Below the pieces are notes generated by a model. The model was not told the origin of the DNA and made no database searches. It worked only from the letters and a program-made list of their open reading frames with translations. Positions 12,001-24,501 of a DNA stretch of 64,000 bases are shown here, piece after piece. The DNA comes from Fomes fomentarius (taxonomy: Eukaryota > Basidiomycota > Agaricomycetes > Polyporales > Polyporaceae), in the NCBI GenBank assembly GCA_022606135.1, contig JABYQN010000005.1, forward strand, positions 1,054,001-1,118,000, written 5' to 3'. Numbering within the stretch: the first letter of the stretch is position 1; each line of letters starts with the position of its first letter. A program made the translations under genes and the position numbers.

Positions 12001-13318
12001 GATCGCATCCTCGTACGCCTGGCCCGAACTGCCTCGCGCTTGTGCTCCTTCGCCGGGTTTGCCAGGCCCGCCAAACAGGCGCTCGGATTGGGCTTCGAGG
12101 AGACTCTTCTTGAGAGATGTGAACGAGGCCTGGTGGTTCGCGACTGCACGCTGGAGACGGTCCGAGCTGAATCCGTGCGGCTCTTCGAGGAGGAAGGTCT
12201 GGGTGAGCATCCCGAGTAGCGTCGAGAAGGAATCAAGCGTCTGGGTCATGTTATTCTGCAGGTTCTTGGTCGCGCGTTGCGGCCAGAGCGAAAGACAGAT
12301 GACGTTGGAAACGAGTGCGCCGACGATAATGATGAAGGCGACTTGCATAAGGGTCTGAACGCCGCCTTCTCTCACAATCCTGGAAAATGCAAGGTAAGGT
12401 GAATGTCATGTTCTGGCAGTGCGTACGGAAGGACGTGCCAAAGTTACTTACACAACAAAGAGAATGATTGCCGTCATGCTGCACGCTATTCATCAGTGAG
12501 CAGGATTGACAGTGATAGTGTGGCGTAGGTGATCATACCCGTGTTGAACGTAGGTTTCGCCATCCAGACCTTCATCCATGCTACGAAGGACATGCCGAGG
12601 CCAATCATAACGAGGACGAGGATATCGGCGAGCCATTCCCAGCCTGGCTGGAGCTCAAAGAACCAGTAGACGGACATGCTGGTGAGTGAAAGAAAGGTAG
12701 CGAAGAGAAGACCCATCATGCAGAAGATGTCGGCTTCGACCATGCCACCCAAAGTCTTCGCAGGATTGAAATATACTGCGCTGAAAGACACAATGAGAGT
12801 CTGGACGAGTACGAGGAAGAGAGTATTTACACGGTAGCGACAGTATGACCGGCAGGCGAGGGAGTACGGTCGCCGGGATCATCACCAGTGACGTCAGCGA
12901 TGAAACCGGAGAGATGGGGAGAGAATGTGAACATGGAGCCGATTAAATAGGCGATAGAGCATTTAAGGATATTGCGCTGTACTGGGGTCAAGGTTGGGAA
13001 GGTTGGGAGGGAATACCACTTGGGAAGGGTTTCGGGCCTGGGGCTCTCGGTTGGGGAGATGGGCGGGTGTGAGTGACTGCCATGGAGATCTGTTGTGCCA
13101 GAAGGGTAGTCGGCATGAGAGGAGAGGACTGTTGGAGAGTGTGGATGAGATTGAGAGTGTTGTGTGTCGAAAGGATGATGTAGGCCATGGGCGGAGGGAG
13201 TATTATCGAAGTAGGAAGATCGAGGACGTTCTTGTGTTGGGGGCGGAGAGGTATAGCTGGATGGGGACTGAGGATGGAGGGAAGAGCGAGAGGAGGGACG
13301 AATAGAGTCATCTGCCAT
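9084..13318 (-). CDS. BRE4-like ArAE_2/DUF2421 family integral membrane protein
   Basis: Fifteen exons from ATG at 13318 to TAG at 9084, 1117 residues: 13318-12831, 12780-12539, 12485-12452, 12379-11707, 11624-11344, 11289-11060, 10974-10697, 10632-10600, 10546-10509, 10455-10279, 10213-10064, 10001-9654, 9601-9595, 9534-9379, 9302-9084. All phases agree. The N-terminal 160 residues are Ser/Pro/His-rich and probably disordered. A first membrane block follows (LIGSMFTFSPHLSGFI, ILVLVMIGLGMSFVAW, VAFIIIVGALVSNVICL), then a long cytosolic loop with a Gly/Asn/Glu run, and a second FUSC-like membrane block (FFVVISPTIGA, LTAFLVW, IGVVWAAIVSRYWWP). The C-terminal domain has VRRDFIIPVNKERREMVG and LPPYLPPAEDARLRL, typical of this family. 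Relatives include yeast Bre4 (brefeldin A sensitivity) and the aromatic acid exporter superfamily; substrate unknown. Exon 13 is only 7 nt. Confidence 0.88.
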
Positions 13319-14282
13319 AAGCTGACCGAATACGGACCATTCACGTTGTTGAGAGGGATCATTGCGGCGGATGAGAGCAGATGCAAGCTCTTGGACGCGG
13401 TTTACGGGATCCTGTCTACGGTTGAATGTAGTGGCGAGGGAGAGGCTGCGACGGAAAGAAGGACGGGAGGGGGAGAGTGAAAGGCAGATGTATGGGAGGG
13501 GAGGGAGTCTGGGGAGCCGACGAGATGGGATAGAGAGTGATGAAGGTAGGAGGGACGGTCGGAAGAGGGAATTGGAATAGGATCAGCAGGCTGTCGTTCT
13601 GGAGAAGAATGAGACATGGTATCGGACGGGGGACGATAGAGGGAGATGAGCGATTGGATACTTTGGTAGCTCATGAGTGGTCGCTCGGGTGAGACGAGGA
13701 AGAGAGAGACTAACCTGGAGAGAGGCTGGAGATGGGAGATTATATGAGTGAAGAGAAGGTTGTACGGCAGCCGGGTGGTGTGTGCACCGCGGGGTGTTCT
13801 ACTGCCTGGTCAGAGCTAGTCGAAGGCCGACCACTTTCAAGTGGGATCTAGGAGGGAGAGGATGAGGTGGGAGCGGATAGTGGGAGAGTTGGGAGAAGAT
13901 TGAAGAGAAAGAGTCGAAAGTTGGTAGAACGCACTGGGAGACGCGCTTGCTTCGCGTCATGGCACGTGCTCCATGAGTGCGCGGTCAGGCCGACGTCGCC
14001 GAGTACTACCCCATGGTGTTCACTGTCAGTGTCACTAGTACTCACAACTCGTCGCCTTGCTCTTCAACACTTACTTTCAATCGATGGTCGAGTGCAGTGC
14101 AGGCTGTGAAATGAAAGCAAAGCACGCCGGGTGGCTGCCGCGCGCGGGCTTCGTGATCGAAGTGTTTGTTCATCTCTGCCATCCCGTTCGAGTATATATA
14201 ACTCTGCTGCACGCCCCTCTCTCGTCCAGGGCTCAATCCCTGCCCCCAACACGCCTCCTGACGACTCCCTGAGTTCTCAGCC
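13319..14282. promoter_or_regulatory. Divergent upstream region of BRE4-like gene and chitinase
   Basis: About 960 bp between two divergent start codons. The half next to the BRE4-like gene is G/A-rich on the + strand (pyrimidine-rich on its own sense strand), common for basidiomycete promoters and leaders. A TATA-like TATATAA lies at about 14193-14202, some 85 bp before the chitinase ATG, followed by a C/T-rich leader; this is a plausible core promoter for the chitinase. A Pro/Ser-rich minus-strand frame at 13402-13674 cannot be spliced in frame to the BRE4-like ATG. Confidence 0.45.
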
Positions 14283-15816
14283 ATGCTCGCCTTCCTCTCC
14301 TTCGCCCTCTTCGCCCTCCCGCTCTCTACCATAGCCAATTCACATTCCTTCACAAGACGCTGCTCTGCCAAGCCCCGTGGCCCCGCCTCGACTAGTACTA
14401 ACACTACCAATTCCTCTCTTGTCTCAGCTGCATGGTACGCCGGTTGGCACTCGGACGACTTCCCTCTCGACGGCCTCAGCTGGAACAAGTACACCCATCT
14501 CACATACTCCTTCGCGTCCGTATATCCTTTCATCCTCTCCTACTCTTTTCCATCAACTCATCCCTATCGCTCAGCGTAACCACTCCCGATGTCAACACCC
14601 TCTCTCTCCAGGGCTCAAACCCTGATCTACTTCCTACCTTCGTTGACACCGCTCACAAGAATGTACGTTTCGTTTCCTCTTCACCCACTGCCCTATCCCC
14701 ATCTCATCCTCTCAACAGGGCGTCAAAGCACTCGTCTCCGTTGGCGGTTGGACCGGCTCCCTCTACTACTCAACTGCCGTCGCAACTCCCCAGAACCGCA
14801 CTGCCTTCGTCAAGACCATCACTGACTTTGCCACAAAGTACAAGTTGGACGGTATAGACTTCGAGTGCGTATCATGAACCATCCGATCCCTCCCTCCCCA
14901 TCTAATCATCACCTACTTACAGCTGGGAATACCCTGGCTCTCAGGGAATTGGTTGCAACGCCATCAACCCAGACGATATCACAAACTTCCTCTCCTTCTT
15001 GAATGAGCTTCGCGCCGACCCCATCGGCAAGGACCTCACCTTGACCGCCGCCACCTCCGTCTTCCCTTGGCTTGGCCCTGACGGTGAACGTCTTTCAGAT
15101 CTGTCCGGGTTCGCCAAAAACCTCGACTGGATCGCCATCATGAACTACGACATCTGGGGCTCCTGGAGCGAGTCCGTCGGTCCCAACGCTCCTCTTAACG
15201 ACACCTGTGCCTCTGTGACCAACCAGCAAGGCAGTGCCGTCAGCGCCGTGGCACAGTGGTCTGCTGCCGGCTTCCCCGTCAACCAGATCATCCTTGGTGT
15301 TGCGTCCTACGGTCACTCATTCCACGTCGCGAAGACGGACGCGGTCTCCAACGACGGCCAGATCAAGCCTTACCCTGCCTTCGATGCCGACCAGCAGCCA
15401 TCTGGTGACAAGTGGGACGACGCCGCCGGCATTGACGAGTGCGGCAACACCACCGGTCCAGGCGGTAACTTTGACTTCTGGGGTCTCATCGAGAACGGCT
15501 TCCTCATCGCGAACGGTACCGCTGCCCCCGGGATCGACTACCGTTTCGATACCTGCAGCCAGACGGTAAGTCGTTATTCGCCTCAATCCGTGAATTGAGT
15601 TGGAACAAAGTACTTATGCTTCATCGATGGCTGCAGGCATACGTTTATAACGAGAATACGAACGTCATGGTCTCGTTTGACGACGCGCGCTCGTTTGCCG
15701 CAAAGGGTGCCTTCATCAAGAATGAGAAACTGCGCGGCTTCGCCATGTGGGAGGCCGGCGGCGATTCTAAAGACATCCTCCTCGACTCGATCCGTTCTGC
15801 GGCTGGCGTTGCCTAA
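14283..15816 (+). CDS. Secreted GH18 chitinase
   Basis: Five exons: 14283-14515, 14575-14662, 14719-14864, 14923-15565, 15637-15816; 429 residues, in frame. The start gives a hydrophobic signal peptide (MLAFLSFALFALPLSTIA). The GH18 barrel follows: SVGGWTG at about 114-120, and the catalytic motif DGIDFDWEYP with its middle Asp codon split by intron 3; the proton-donor Glu is about residue 158. MNYDIWG and the late FAMWEAGGDS are the usual substrate-lining strands. N-glycosylation sequons occur near the N-terminus (NTT, NSS). No chitin-binding module, Ser/Thr stalk or GPI signal is visible, so this is a single-domain secreted enzyme. Family role: retaining hydrolysis of beta-1,4-GlcNAc bonds in chitin for wall remodelling, autolysis or attack on other fungi and insects. 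It stands alone, with a gene-poor region downstream. Confidence 0.93.
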
Positions 15817-18800
15817 GGTATCCCATCAAATCCATTATGTCGGTCTACGTCTTGTCTCTTTTCCATGGGGCTCGACTCCCTGGCGATTGGACGTCGAGCT
15901 TGCGTTGATCCGCGCTTTCTAATCCCTGGTCGACTGTCCACTGGCTGTTCGGTCGCTCTATCGTTGCATATGTGTGGACATTGTCTCCTCCATGATCGTA
16001 TTCTCGTTTGCTATCGCTGTTGCTGTGGGCACCCAATCAATGTTGGGTGCTACTTATCTTTATAATGCACGCTATTCCAACCTACAACCCAATTGTTGAA
16101 GGGCCAGAAAGAGCGATGAGAAGAAACGCACATAGCCGGGCGCACTAGAGAGTGATAGTGGCGGGATCTGAGATTTGTCGCAGTCGGTGTTGTCTCAGTG
16201 TGCATCATGAATAAACATCTTTTCCGGTAGGTTCATGTCAGAAGGAACTTGTACAGGCGTCGGTGTGGGTAACTAGTGCTCAGTCGAAAGGGCCTTTATT
16301 ACTCCTGGTGCATCAATGGCCATACAACCTCGCCCCAGCTTCTCGGAGACAATTATGAAGCCGTCTCCCGACCTGCCTCACGTAAGTACAGCCGTCAGCA
16401 GAAATTCCCGTCGTTCTGACCAGTGACCCTGATCAGAGGCCTAGGGTTTCACTTGTCTCGCCTCAATTTCCAACACAGGACTGATCTACCCCTCTATAGC
16501 TGGCTACATTACTTATTAGCCGGCTGTGCGGTCGTTACCGAATCCTACAACATTCGGCTGCGCTACGTGCGACCGGGGATGGAGAACTTACGTATCAGAG
16601 AGATCCGTCTATGGACCTCGATCTGCATCTGCTGCGTCGTTGCAAGACACTGAAACTGGAAGAAGACCTAAAGCTGCGCTGGTCACCGACCACAGACTCG
16701 GTACCACCTGTTACCACGCGCATATGGTGTGCACGTGTGTGCGAGCAGGTGGGTGCAGTCAGATGCAGTCTGGGTGCCTTCAGGAACAACCTAGTATGCA
16801 CAGACAACAGCCGGCTGCCGGACGTGTTGTCTATCTAGATAACTGAATGACCGGTCTGTTGTTTGACAGTGCATGCTGTCAAGGTACCTATGTATCCTGT
16901 ACATGATTCCTGCGCTTACTACTCTAACTGAGGGGATGTCACAGAGTCACGATAACCACAAGGCTTCCCGTCGGCGCACACCAGTCGCGGTGGAATCTCT
17001 GTTGGCAACGACAATGACCAATCGGTTGGGGATGGGGAAGCATGAACCTCGACGATAGTGCAACTGCCACATTATCTGAGGAGGAGAGATCATGCACCAT
17101 CTTGACCATCTCCGTTGATCAGACAAGGCATCCGCCGGTCGGGCAAATTTCGCCGCCCTCTCGCCCGCCGCTGACGTCAAGCATAGGGCGTACTTATCCT
17201 GCCCGCATACTCGTGACCGCGTGGGGATGCATCCGGGCCAATCGAGATGGCGTTACCACCAGGTACGTGTGTTCTTTTGTAGATCGAGGATCACACATTA
17301 ATCATATGGGCGCTGGGGCTAGAAGGAGCTTTTAGACAGGGACATACTTCGCACCAGAAGTACACATGGATGTAGCTTCCCCGTAGGACCGCACAAAAAT
17401 GACGCTGTGACGGTATACTAAGCCGGCGGTACTACTACTTACATATCCAGCGCGGCGCGTGGCAGGCGGGACCTGTCCAGATGTGAGCACGTAAGTACCT
17501 TGACAACGGCAGGACGATCGTCAATTAGTATTCCACCACTTTTGGTGATCGCCGACGGATGTGGCTGGCGATGTATTCCAGGAACCGGGGAAGCGGCATA
17601 TGAACGGAGTGGATCAACACTACACCGGGTCGTGTACGCAAAGTCTCAGAGTCTTGAACTCCGGCGAGGTCCATGTGCTGTACATATGTATCTTCGCATT
17701 ACCTCAATGCATTGAGACCATCTTGGACATACTTAATCAGCATTGGTAATCGCACTAGTAGGGTGATACAGTGGTTCATCGCTTGCCTGCGATACTGTCA
17801 TCTCACCATCTCGACCTCATCCGACTCATTTTGATCTTTTCGGAGTGTGATAGTCATTTGTGCGTTGAATTATGGGTGGGCGTAGGGGCCAATTCGAAGA
17901 AATACTCGAGATATAATAGAGGTCAGTGATCTGACAGACGTTTGCTGACTGCGACCCTGCTCAGCTACTGGCACCACTCATATGTGCTCATTTATGGGTC
18001 ATGGTGCAGACTGGTGCGAGGGTGAAGTTTGGATCATTCCCCGGTCGGAAGATGTGTATGCGTGTCCATCGGCCATTTCAACGTGGCACCGGCGGCTAAG
18101 GTCCGGTCCCATAGAACTAGTAGTAGTAGTTGCAGCCGGAAGGGTTGGTCTCTGGTAATTTCATGTATGTCAGCCACTTTGACTAGGAGGGCTCACAAGC
18201 TCCTCTTTAGTATATACTTTACGGAGTCAGATTAGCGTATGTGTTGGCCCTGTAGGCAATGGACGAGCGGGGTCGAAATCTGAAAATTTTGGGGAACTTC
18301 ACACCTATCGGTCTCACGTGTGGCCTTCCAGGAGCAGAGACTCCACTCGGATTCCGTTGGCGTTGTCTGCATGGATCCGTGGCGGCGTTGGGAAGCATTA
18401 CTGTCGCTCCTATGGCACTTGCGTAAGGGATGAGGCAGGTTAGCGATCGGCAACTTGAAGTATCGACTCGTCACTGCCTAGTACTAGTAGCTGGGCCGCG
18501 TTCACAAGGAACCAAAACCAAGTCAGCTCCCAGAGATGATTGTTCCAAAAGCGTACAAATCACCTTTCCTATTCCTACATACAATTGATAGCATTGGCGG
18601 TCAGGGTCGACTGCACACCAGACGTGACTACTAGAAGAGTGGGCGTCGAATGCGAGACAGCATTACCTAGATTAATAAATCTAAATCTGTGAGTCCGTTT
18701 CAATTGTGACTTGGGGCCGGAACTCGGAGGTCACGAACCTGATACACCCGAGGTCGCTGCTTGCACACGGAGCCCGTCCCCGACGGCGGCGTCTGTTGCA

Positions 18801-21800
18801 ATGTACTAAGTAGTGATATCTGGGACAACTGGGACAACAGCGGACGGTGACCAAATATGGTCTGCAGGATACAGTTTGAGACTCAACACAAGGTGTAACA
18901 CGTCTCACGCCATGTTGTGGACTCAGGCTGACTTGCCCTGCCGCTGTGTTGAGTCTCGACGACTGTCTAGGTTTCATCGAGATTGGCACCGGCCAAGGAC
19001 ATGTATTACTACGATGGAGAATGCAGTGTCATAGCGTCGACATCGCGTGCTCCGTGGACGGAGGGAGTCGGGTCCGTTCCCGCAATCATCTACTCCAACG
19101 TCTTGGCGAGTTCAGTCGGGCGCACGGTTACTTACTAAGTTACTTGAGCACAAAGGCGAGGTTTGTCAGCAGAGCGATATAGTTGCACCGCTCGAGTACG
19201 ATCATTTGCAATGTTATCGTCCCACCCACAATTTGGACCCAAAACATTACGGTCAGTAATGATAGAGAAGAACACGAATGTACGAGCTAGTCAGTTGGCC
19301 CAGATGACAGGGTCTCGAGCAAATGAGAAGGTCAGCGGCGTTGTGCTGCAATACAAGATAATGTCCTGTGTGAGAGTAAGGGGATCCGGAGGCGTGCGAG
19401 ACATGAGCGCGTACCGTCGAATACGCCCAAGGACGCGCTATATCTCCTTTCGATTGAATCATATTGTGACAGCCTCCAGGATTGCTACACGAACCGCACG
19501 AATAAAGATCATGATATGGAATGACACGATGCGCACCTACTTGTACTGCAGACCAGGCTTGTAGCGTCGCACCACCGCAACCATGGAGTCATACAGTGGC
19601 TATCTGTCCAATTGAAGGCATACGCTGCAGCACTTAATCTCCACGTCCGGACTTTTCTCATGATGGTAGAACCGGGATGTGAGCCATCTTTGCTCCGAAT
19701 GTGAACTTACGAGAGCGGCTCCCGGGCCGCGGCATTCGGGTATTGAGTCAACGTTGACAGGGATTCCGGAGGCTGTAGTCCGCGATTTGGCTGTCTTCGA
19801 GAATTGTGGCAGAGTGACCGGTTTGAAGACGTGACGCGCACAGCCCAACGCAGCTTGCATTGTTTCTGTGGCGCTCCGTCATCGGCAGTCGGCGTCAGAC
19901 GTGCTCGACCGCGTGGTCAAGCCTCCGCGCCGAACATTGTGCCATAAGGCTGCGTGGTTAGCTGGGAGTATCGTCAGGGCAAGCAGCGCGGTAAGGAATC
20001 AAAGTGATGAAGGGAACGACGACCGCTGAAGCACCCGCGCCGGTCTCACGCAGTCTATCAGAAATCAATACGTACTTACTGTTGGTCGGGCGGAGGCGCG
20101 CAGTGGGCGCGTACGCACAGCGTTTGGCGGCGGTGCGGCGGGGATGTCCAGCTGGGAGTCTCAGCAGGGAGATCGGCGTCTGGAATCAGTCTACTACTAA
20201 TTGACGCGGGGCCGCCGGCTCGGCAGCGCTGACCACCTGGGGCAGTACTGCATATTATTGCGGTTGAAAGTATTCACTGTATCAGAACAATATCGTTTAG
20301 AGAGTGTGATCAGGATCGGCGAAGAAAAACCAGTCACATGCGAATAGACATACTTGCATCTCAGCGTTTGCGACGCTAACTCCGGACTGGCTCACAGCGG
20401 AGACTGGCGTCCGATGCATCACGCAAGGGCAGAGTCCATGTGTTGTGATGTACTGCAAGGATACGTGTCGGGGATAGAATGGTGTTTGCGACTGACTGAC
20501 ACGATTGTCGGTGAGAGCCCGAGGGTCGTGCACTGCAGTGCACTGGCTGAAAGGCCCGCTAAACCCGCGTCAACGGGGGCATCCGCCAGAGCATACGGGG
20601 CTAACATTGTCGAACACTGCAAGGGTACGGAGCGTCGAGTCGAGTCGTTGCGGAGGCTGTGGACGTGATGAATTTCGCAAGCTGCTACCTCGCCAAGCCT
20701 GAGCCTCATATCCGAGGCACCGGCGTTTGCGCTCCATCGCTACAAACGGAGTCAGATCGAGATCGGGAACACGGGAGTTGCCCGAATCCCTGCCAAATCC
20801 GGTCACTACCTCATACTCCAACTATCAACTGTGTACGTCCACTCGCACTCACCCCGATACTGGTCCGCGTGCGGGGCCGCATGTGTACACGATTTTCTTC
20901 AATATACACACCGAACTGACTCCAAGGTGTAAGTCCAATTCACAGAGCGAGTCCGAATCTGTTCTATCCTATCACCACCGTTGCACAGTGCCACTCGCAG
21001 TCATATTCGCCGGTCATCGTAACATCATTCCTTGGGCAAGTATCCTATCCTGAGTATGATAATATGTATGTTACGCGTAAAGGACGTTCATCTTTCCGGC
21101 AGTCGTTAACAGTGGTGGCTCGATTGATCGGACACTACGTGGAATTCGTGTGACGGGTGTCGACCGCCGCGTTCGTCCACGGTTCGCCGTCCGGCCGTAC
21201 GTGGGCAGCGGTGCCGCTGCGAAGAGCTCATGATGTTTTTCTCTTTATTTACACCTTGCCACCACATCCGCTGCATGCCTGTGAGGCTCCCTGATGCCTC
21301 CATCGTCTTCTAACCGCACCCTCCGGAGCATGCTTGCACCGTAGCCTAGAAGATGATACCTCCAAGCTTCTTTCGCCCGCTATCAGGCTTCGTGGGCTAC
21401 CCAGCCGCTGGCTGGTGCCGTACGACCCAACCTCAATGAACGCTCTTTCCTCGACCCCCTTCAAAGCGTCTGACACGCCGGGAGCCATCATCTTGCACCG
21501 GTCATGTTGAAGTTACCGCAGCTGCTTGCGGGGACCCCACAGTTGTTGCGAGGGGATGTTACCCACGCGCTGGTATGTCGTATCATCTGCGCTGAAGTCT
21601 GTATGCATCCCGTCTCTCCGCCAATCGTGGAGTTACTTGTGTCGCGCCTCCGAGTCCTCCATAGTATTCTCGAACCATCTCACGCGCCGCTCGTGGACAC
21701 CCTATGGCATTCCTAGCGTCTCGAACCACTGCCGAGGCATCTTTGAAGCATGGGTCGAGGGTCAGATGGGCCGAGGGTCAGGGTGAGGATGCAACGTTTA

Positions 21801-23760
21801 CGGCGGACCAACCCCATTTACATAGCCGTCCCTGCCATGTTGTTCGGTTGATGGCTGCGGGTGCTTATTGTGAGTGGTTCGTAATATATATCCTCCACTC
21901 CACGTTCCCAACCTTCCGCGCCTAGATGTGTTTGTGAAAGGATTCTAACAAGCGGCGCCCTCAACCGACCACAATATGTACGATTCTTCGTCAAATGACC
22001 TGAACAGTCGCCTCTTCCTTCCCTTGTGTCCTCCCACTTTGCACCGCTGTCGATGGGTACGAGGCTCTCTCCCGATGTTTGGTTCGGCAACCTGTTCCGA
22101 ACCTTGAAGCTCAGACGCAAGACCGAACACGTTCAAACCGTCAACCAACCGAATGTGTTGACTCCTCGTGAGTTTCGCGCTTGTCCGGAGCTTCTTCCGG
22201 CTCGATTCCTATCTCCCACCCATTCATCGTGTTTGCCCCGTTTTGCACCACCATTGTCGGAATGAGCCTCCCGGAAGCGTGTCTCAAATACAATGCTACC
22301 CTCTGGTTCGGCGAGTCGCAGTTACAGGAACGACACAGGTTTAAATCAAGCGAAATTGTCATATTCAGGATCAATCGAGCCGTGCGATGCGGGGGACGAA
22401 GACAGATGTGTATCAGCATTCACCTGCGTACGCGGATAAATGGTTCAAGGCGTACTACTAACTCCTGCTCAATGCGGAGTCAGGACGGGTGGCACGGTCG
22501 CGCGTGAGGAACACCATTGATTGTGCGGCTCTGAGGATCGCCTTCGAGATCACGTATGTTCCTCAGGCTGCGCTGCTGCAGGGCTGTGACAGTGTGCCGG
22601 GAATGCAAGATCTATGCGAGGAGAGTGATAGGAGTTGTGAGTGGGTTAGAGTGGATTTGGTGCTGCACTGGACGTGATATGGATTACCCGAATGCACCGC
22701 ACCCTACGTCGATCAGTAAATAGCGGGACGTTTGCGTACGACAGGGCCACATGATGCTGCCAAAATAGAAGGGACAAAGGGATAACCCGACCTTTGTGGA
22801 GTTATTGATCGAAAGCTCGTTTGAGCTGTAATGTGTAGACATCGTATACTAGTACTGACTTGAGTGCGATTCGCGAGGAAGATTCATGCGACCTGATTCT
22901 ACGATCGCATGTGTTGAATGTCATACAAGTATTGTACGTCGTCACATAAACGCTCTCCTGAACATGTCAGGAAGAAAGTCATAGGGGTCTGTAAAACATG
23001 TGGTAGAGGCTTGGCATGCAGCGGTGCTGATTTTACCTAGTTTTAGCTCTTGCCTGTTTTTGGGAGTGCGACATTCTGCACAGTTCCGCACGTGGCAGGT
23101 TTGTTCGCAGTCATGGTTGTCAGATGGTGGGCGCGCCGATAGAGATGCGTGGAAATCGCGGTGCAGGCCCATGATGATAGAACACATCCACATAACGGCC
23201 GCACACTGTTCCATACTTCAAGTGCGCAAGCGTGAGGGAAAGAGGAGGAGTAGAGTTGGGAGGATTTGATGAGTGTTTCAGACCGATGTGGCAGTCCGTT
23301 TGGACCACATGTGAGAGGTCTATAGAGGCTTACAGGACGACTGGGCCGTTGTGCGCGGTGATCGAGGGCAGGGAATGGAGAGGTAAATAGGCGGAGATAC
23401 GACGTATCGGGGTGGGAGTCTTTGTCAAACAGACCGGCAAAGTGTGAAGCAAAGAGAAGATTGAGATTGATGGAACAAGGACGTAGGTTGTTACATAGCG
23501 TCCGGAAAGATTGTGTAGCCGGAGAAGCAGATTGGCGAATCGGCTGGGGTGGCAGTGTGTGGTGAGGATTGGGAGGGCGGATATTAGGTGGTGGGCGATG
23601 AGCGAGAGTTTGATGGTAGAGATGACTGGGAGAGTCAATAGAGAGCGGTGACGGCATTGGGCGGGACAGTAGGAGGTGCGTCTGGGCGGAGAGGATAAAT
23701 AATAAGAGTGGACTAGGATTGAGCGTGAGAGAGAGAAGATGGGAGAGGAATTATGAATCT
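15817..23760. other. Gene-poor 7.9 kb region
   Basis: I find no supportable coding region, RNA gene or full transposon on either strand. All open frames are short, mutually overlapping and have no recognisable motif. CpG dinucleotides occur at ordinary frequency, unlike the decayed repeats at 31-34 kb. Short palindromic ACTAGT/CTAGTA words recur (for example near 17755, 18116, 18482, 22848). For a genome whose neighbouring intergenic gaps are 0.2-1.3 kb this is unusually long; it may hold unrecognised fast-evolving genes, long non-coding RNA or very old repeats. Confidence 0.45.
16029..16050. other. Perfect 8-bp hairpin downstream of chitinase
   Basis: GCACCCAA and TTGGGTGC flank a 6-nt loop, 213 bp after the chitinase stop. 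It could fold in the 3' UTR or be a chance palindrome. No function can be assigned. Confidence 0.35.
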
Positions 23761-24501
23761 AGAGCGATAGGCTTAGTCACTGTGCCGATAGCATCGCGGA
23801 AAAGGATGGTGGTTTAGAAGTCGAGCTCTCGGCAGATCGCGCCGCGCTGAGAGTGGGCAAGGGAGATTGAGTTCGTACAGTCGATCTGGGGACGGGAGGC
23901 GGGATGTGCGTTTGGGGGGGCGAGGGCGGGGACGGTTCGAGGGGGGGAGTGGGTGGGTGCGTTGGGAGGTGAGGAGGGCGGGGACTCGGAAGGGGGCCTG
24001 GACGGGGCGGGGGAGGGCGGGAGGAGGATTGGGAGAGGGGGGAACGGGGATGATTGGCCTGTGTGGGATCGGATTGTCGGGTCGTGGCCTGTGATGGTGA
24101 TGATTGTTTGGGAGGAGGAGGAGGAGACGCGGCAGTTTTGTGTTAGACGCGATGGCCACGTTCCGCGACATCCGAGAGCGCGGGGGAGTGAGTGAATGAG
24201 GAGAGGCGAGAGCACAACAAGCCTCCGCAATCATACTTAATCCCAATGGCCGCCTTCCGCTAGCGACTCGTCTGCCGTTCCTTTCTCCCCTTTTCCGCCC
24301 GAGCCCTGTCCTCTTCTCCCTTTCCCTTTCCCCTTCCCCTTCGACTGCCTGGGAGGGCCCGCGCTCCGCTTGCGTCCACCGCCCCGACCCCGCGCCCGCC
24401 CCAGCCACCCTTGCTTTTCCCTTCCCTTCCCCTCTTCTCTCCCCTCCGCTCCCCGCGCGCATCTTCCCCTTCACATTTCTATTTTACTGACTATTTTTAT
24501 A
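23761..24501 (+). promoter_or_regulatory. Pyrimidine-rich promoter/leader of the Zn2Cys6 gene
   Basis: From about 24250 to 24500 the + strand is strongly C/T-rich (runs of CCCTTTCC and CCCCTTCC), ending 20 bp before the ATG at 24502. Such CT blocks are common at basidiomycete transcription starts. Further left (23880-24130) the + strand is G-rich. The 234-codon minus-strand frame covering this segment is Pro/Arg/Ser low complexity and is better read as a shadow of the composition bias. Confidence 0.45.

Noticed and set aside
13402..13674. Upstream exon of the BRE4-like gene (Ser/Pro-rich ORF)
   Set aside because: Splicing its GTAAAC donor to the acceptor at the ATG region gives a stop or wrong frame; the ATG at 13318 gives a complete model without it.
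23773..24474. Minus-strand 233-codon ORF
   Set aside because: Pro/Arg/Ser low complexity caused by C/T and G-rich bias upstream of the Zn2Cys6 gene; no domain and no splice support.
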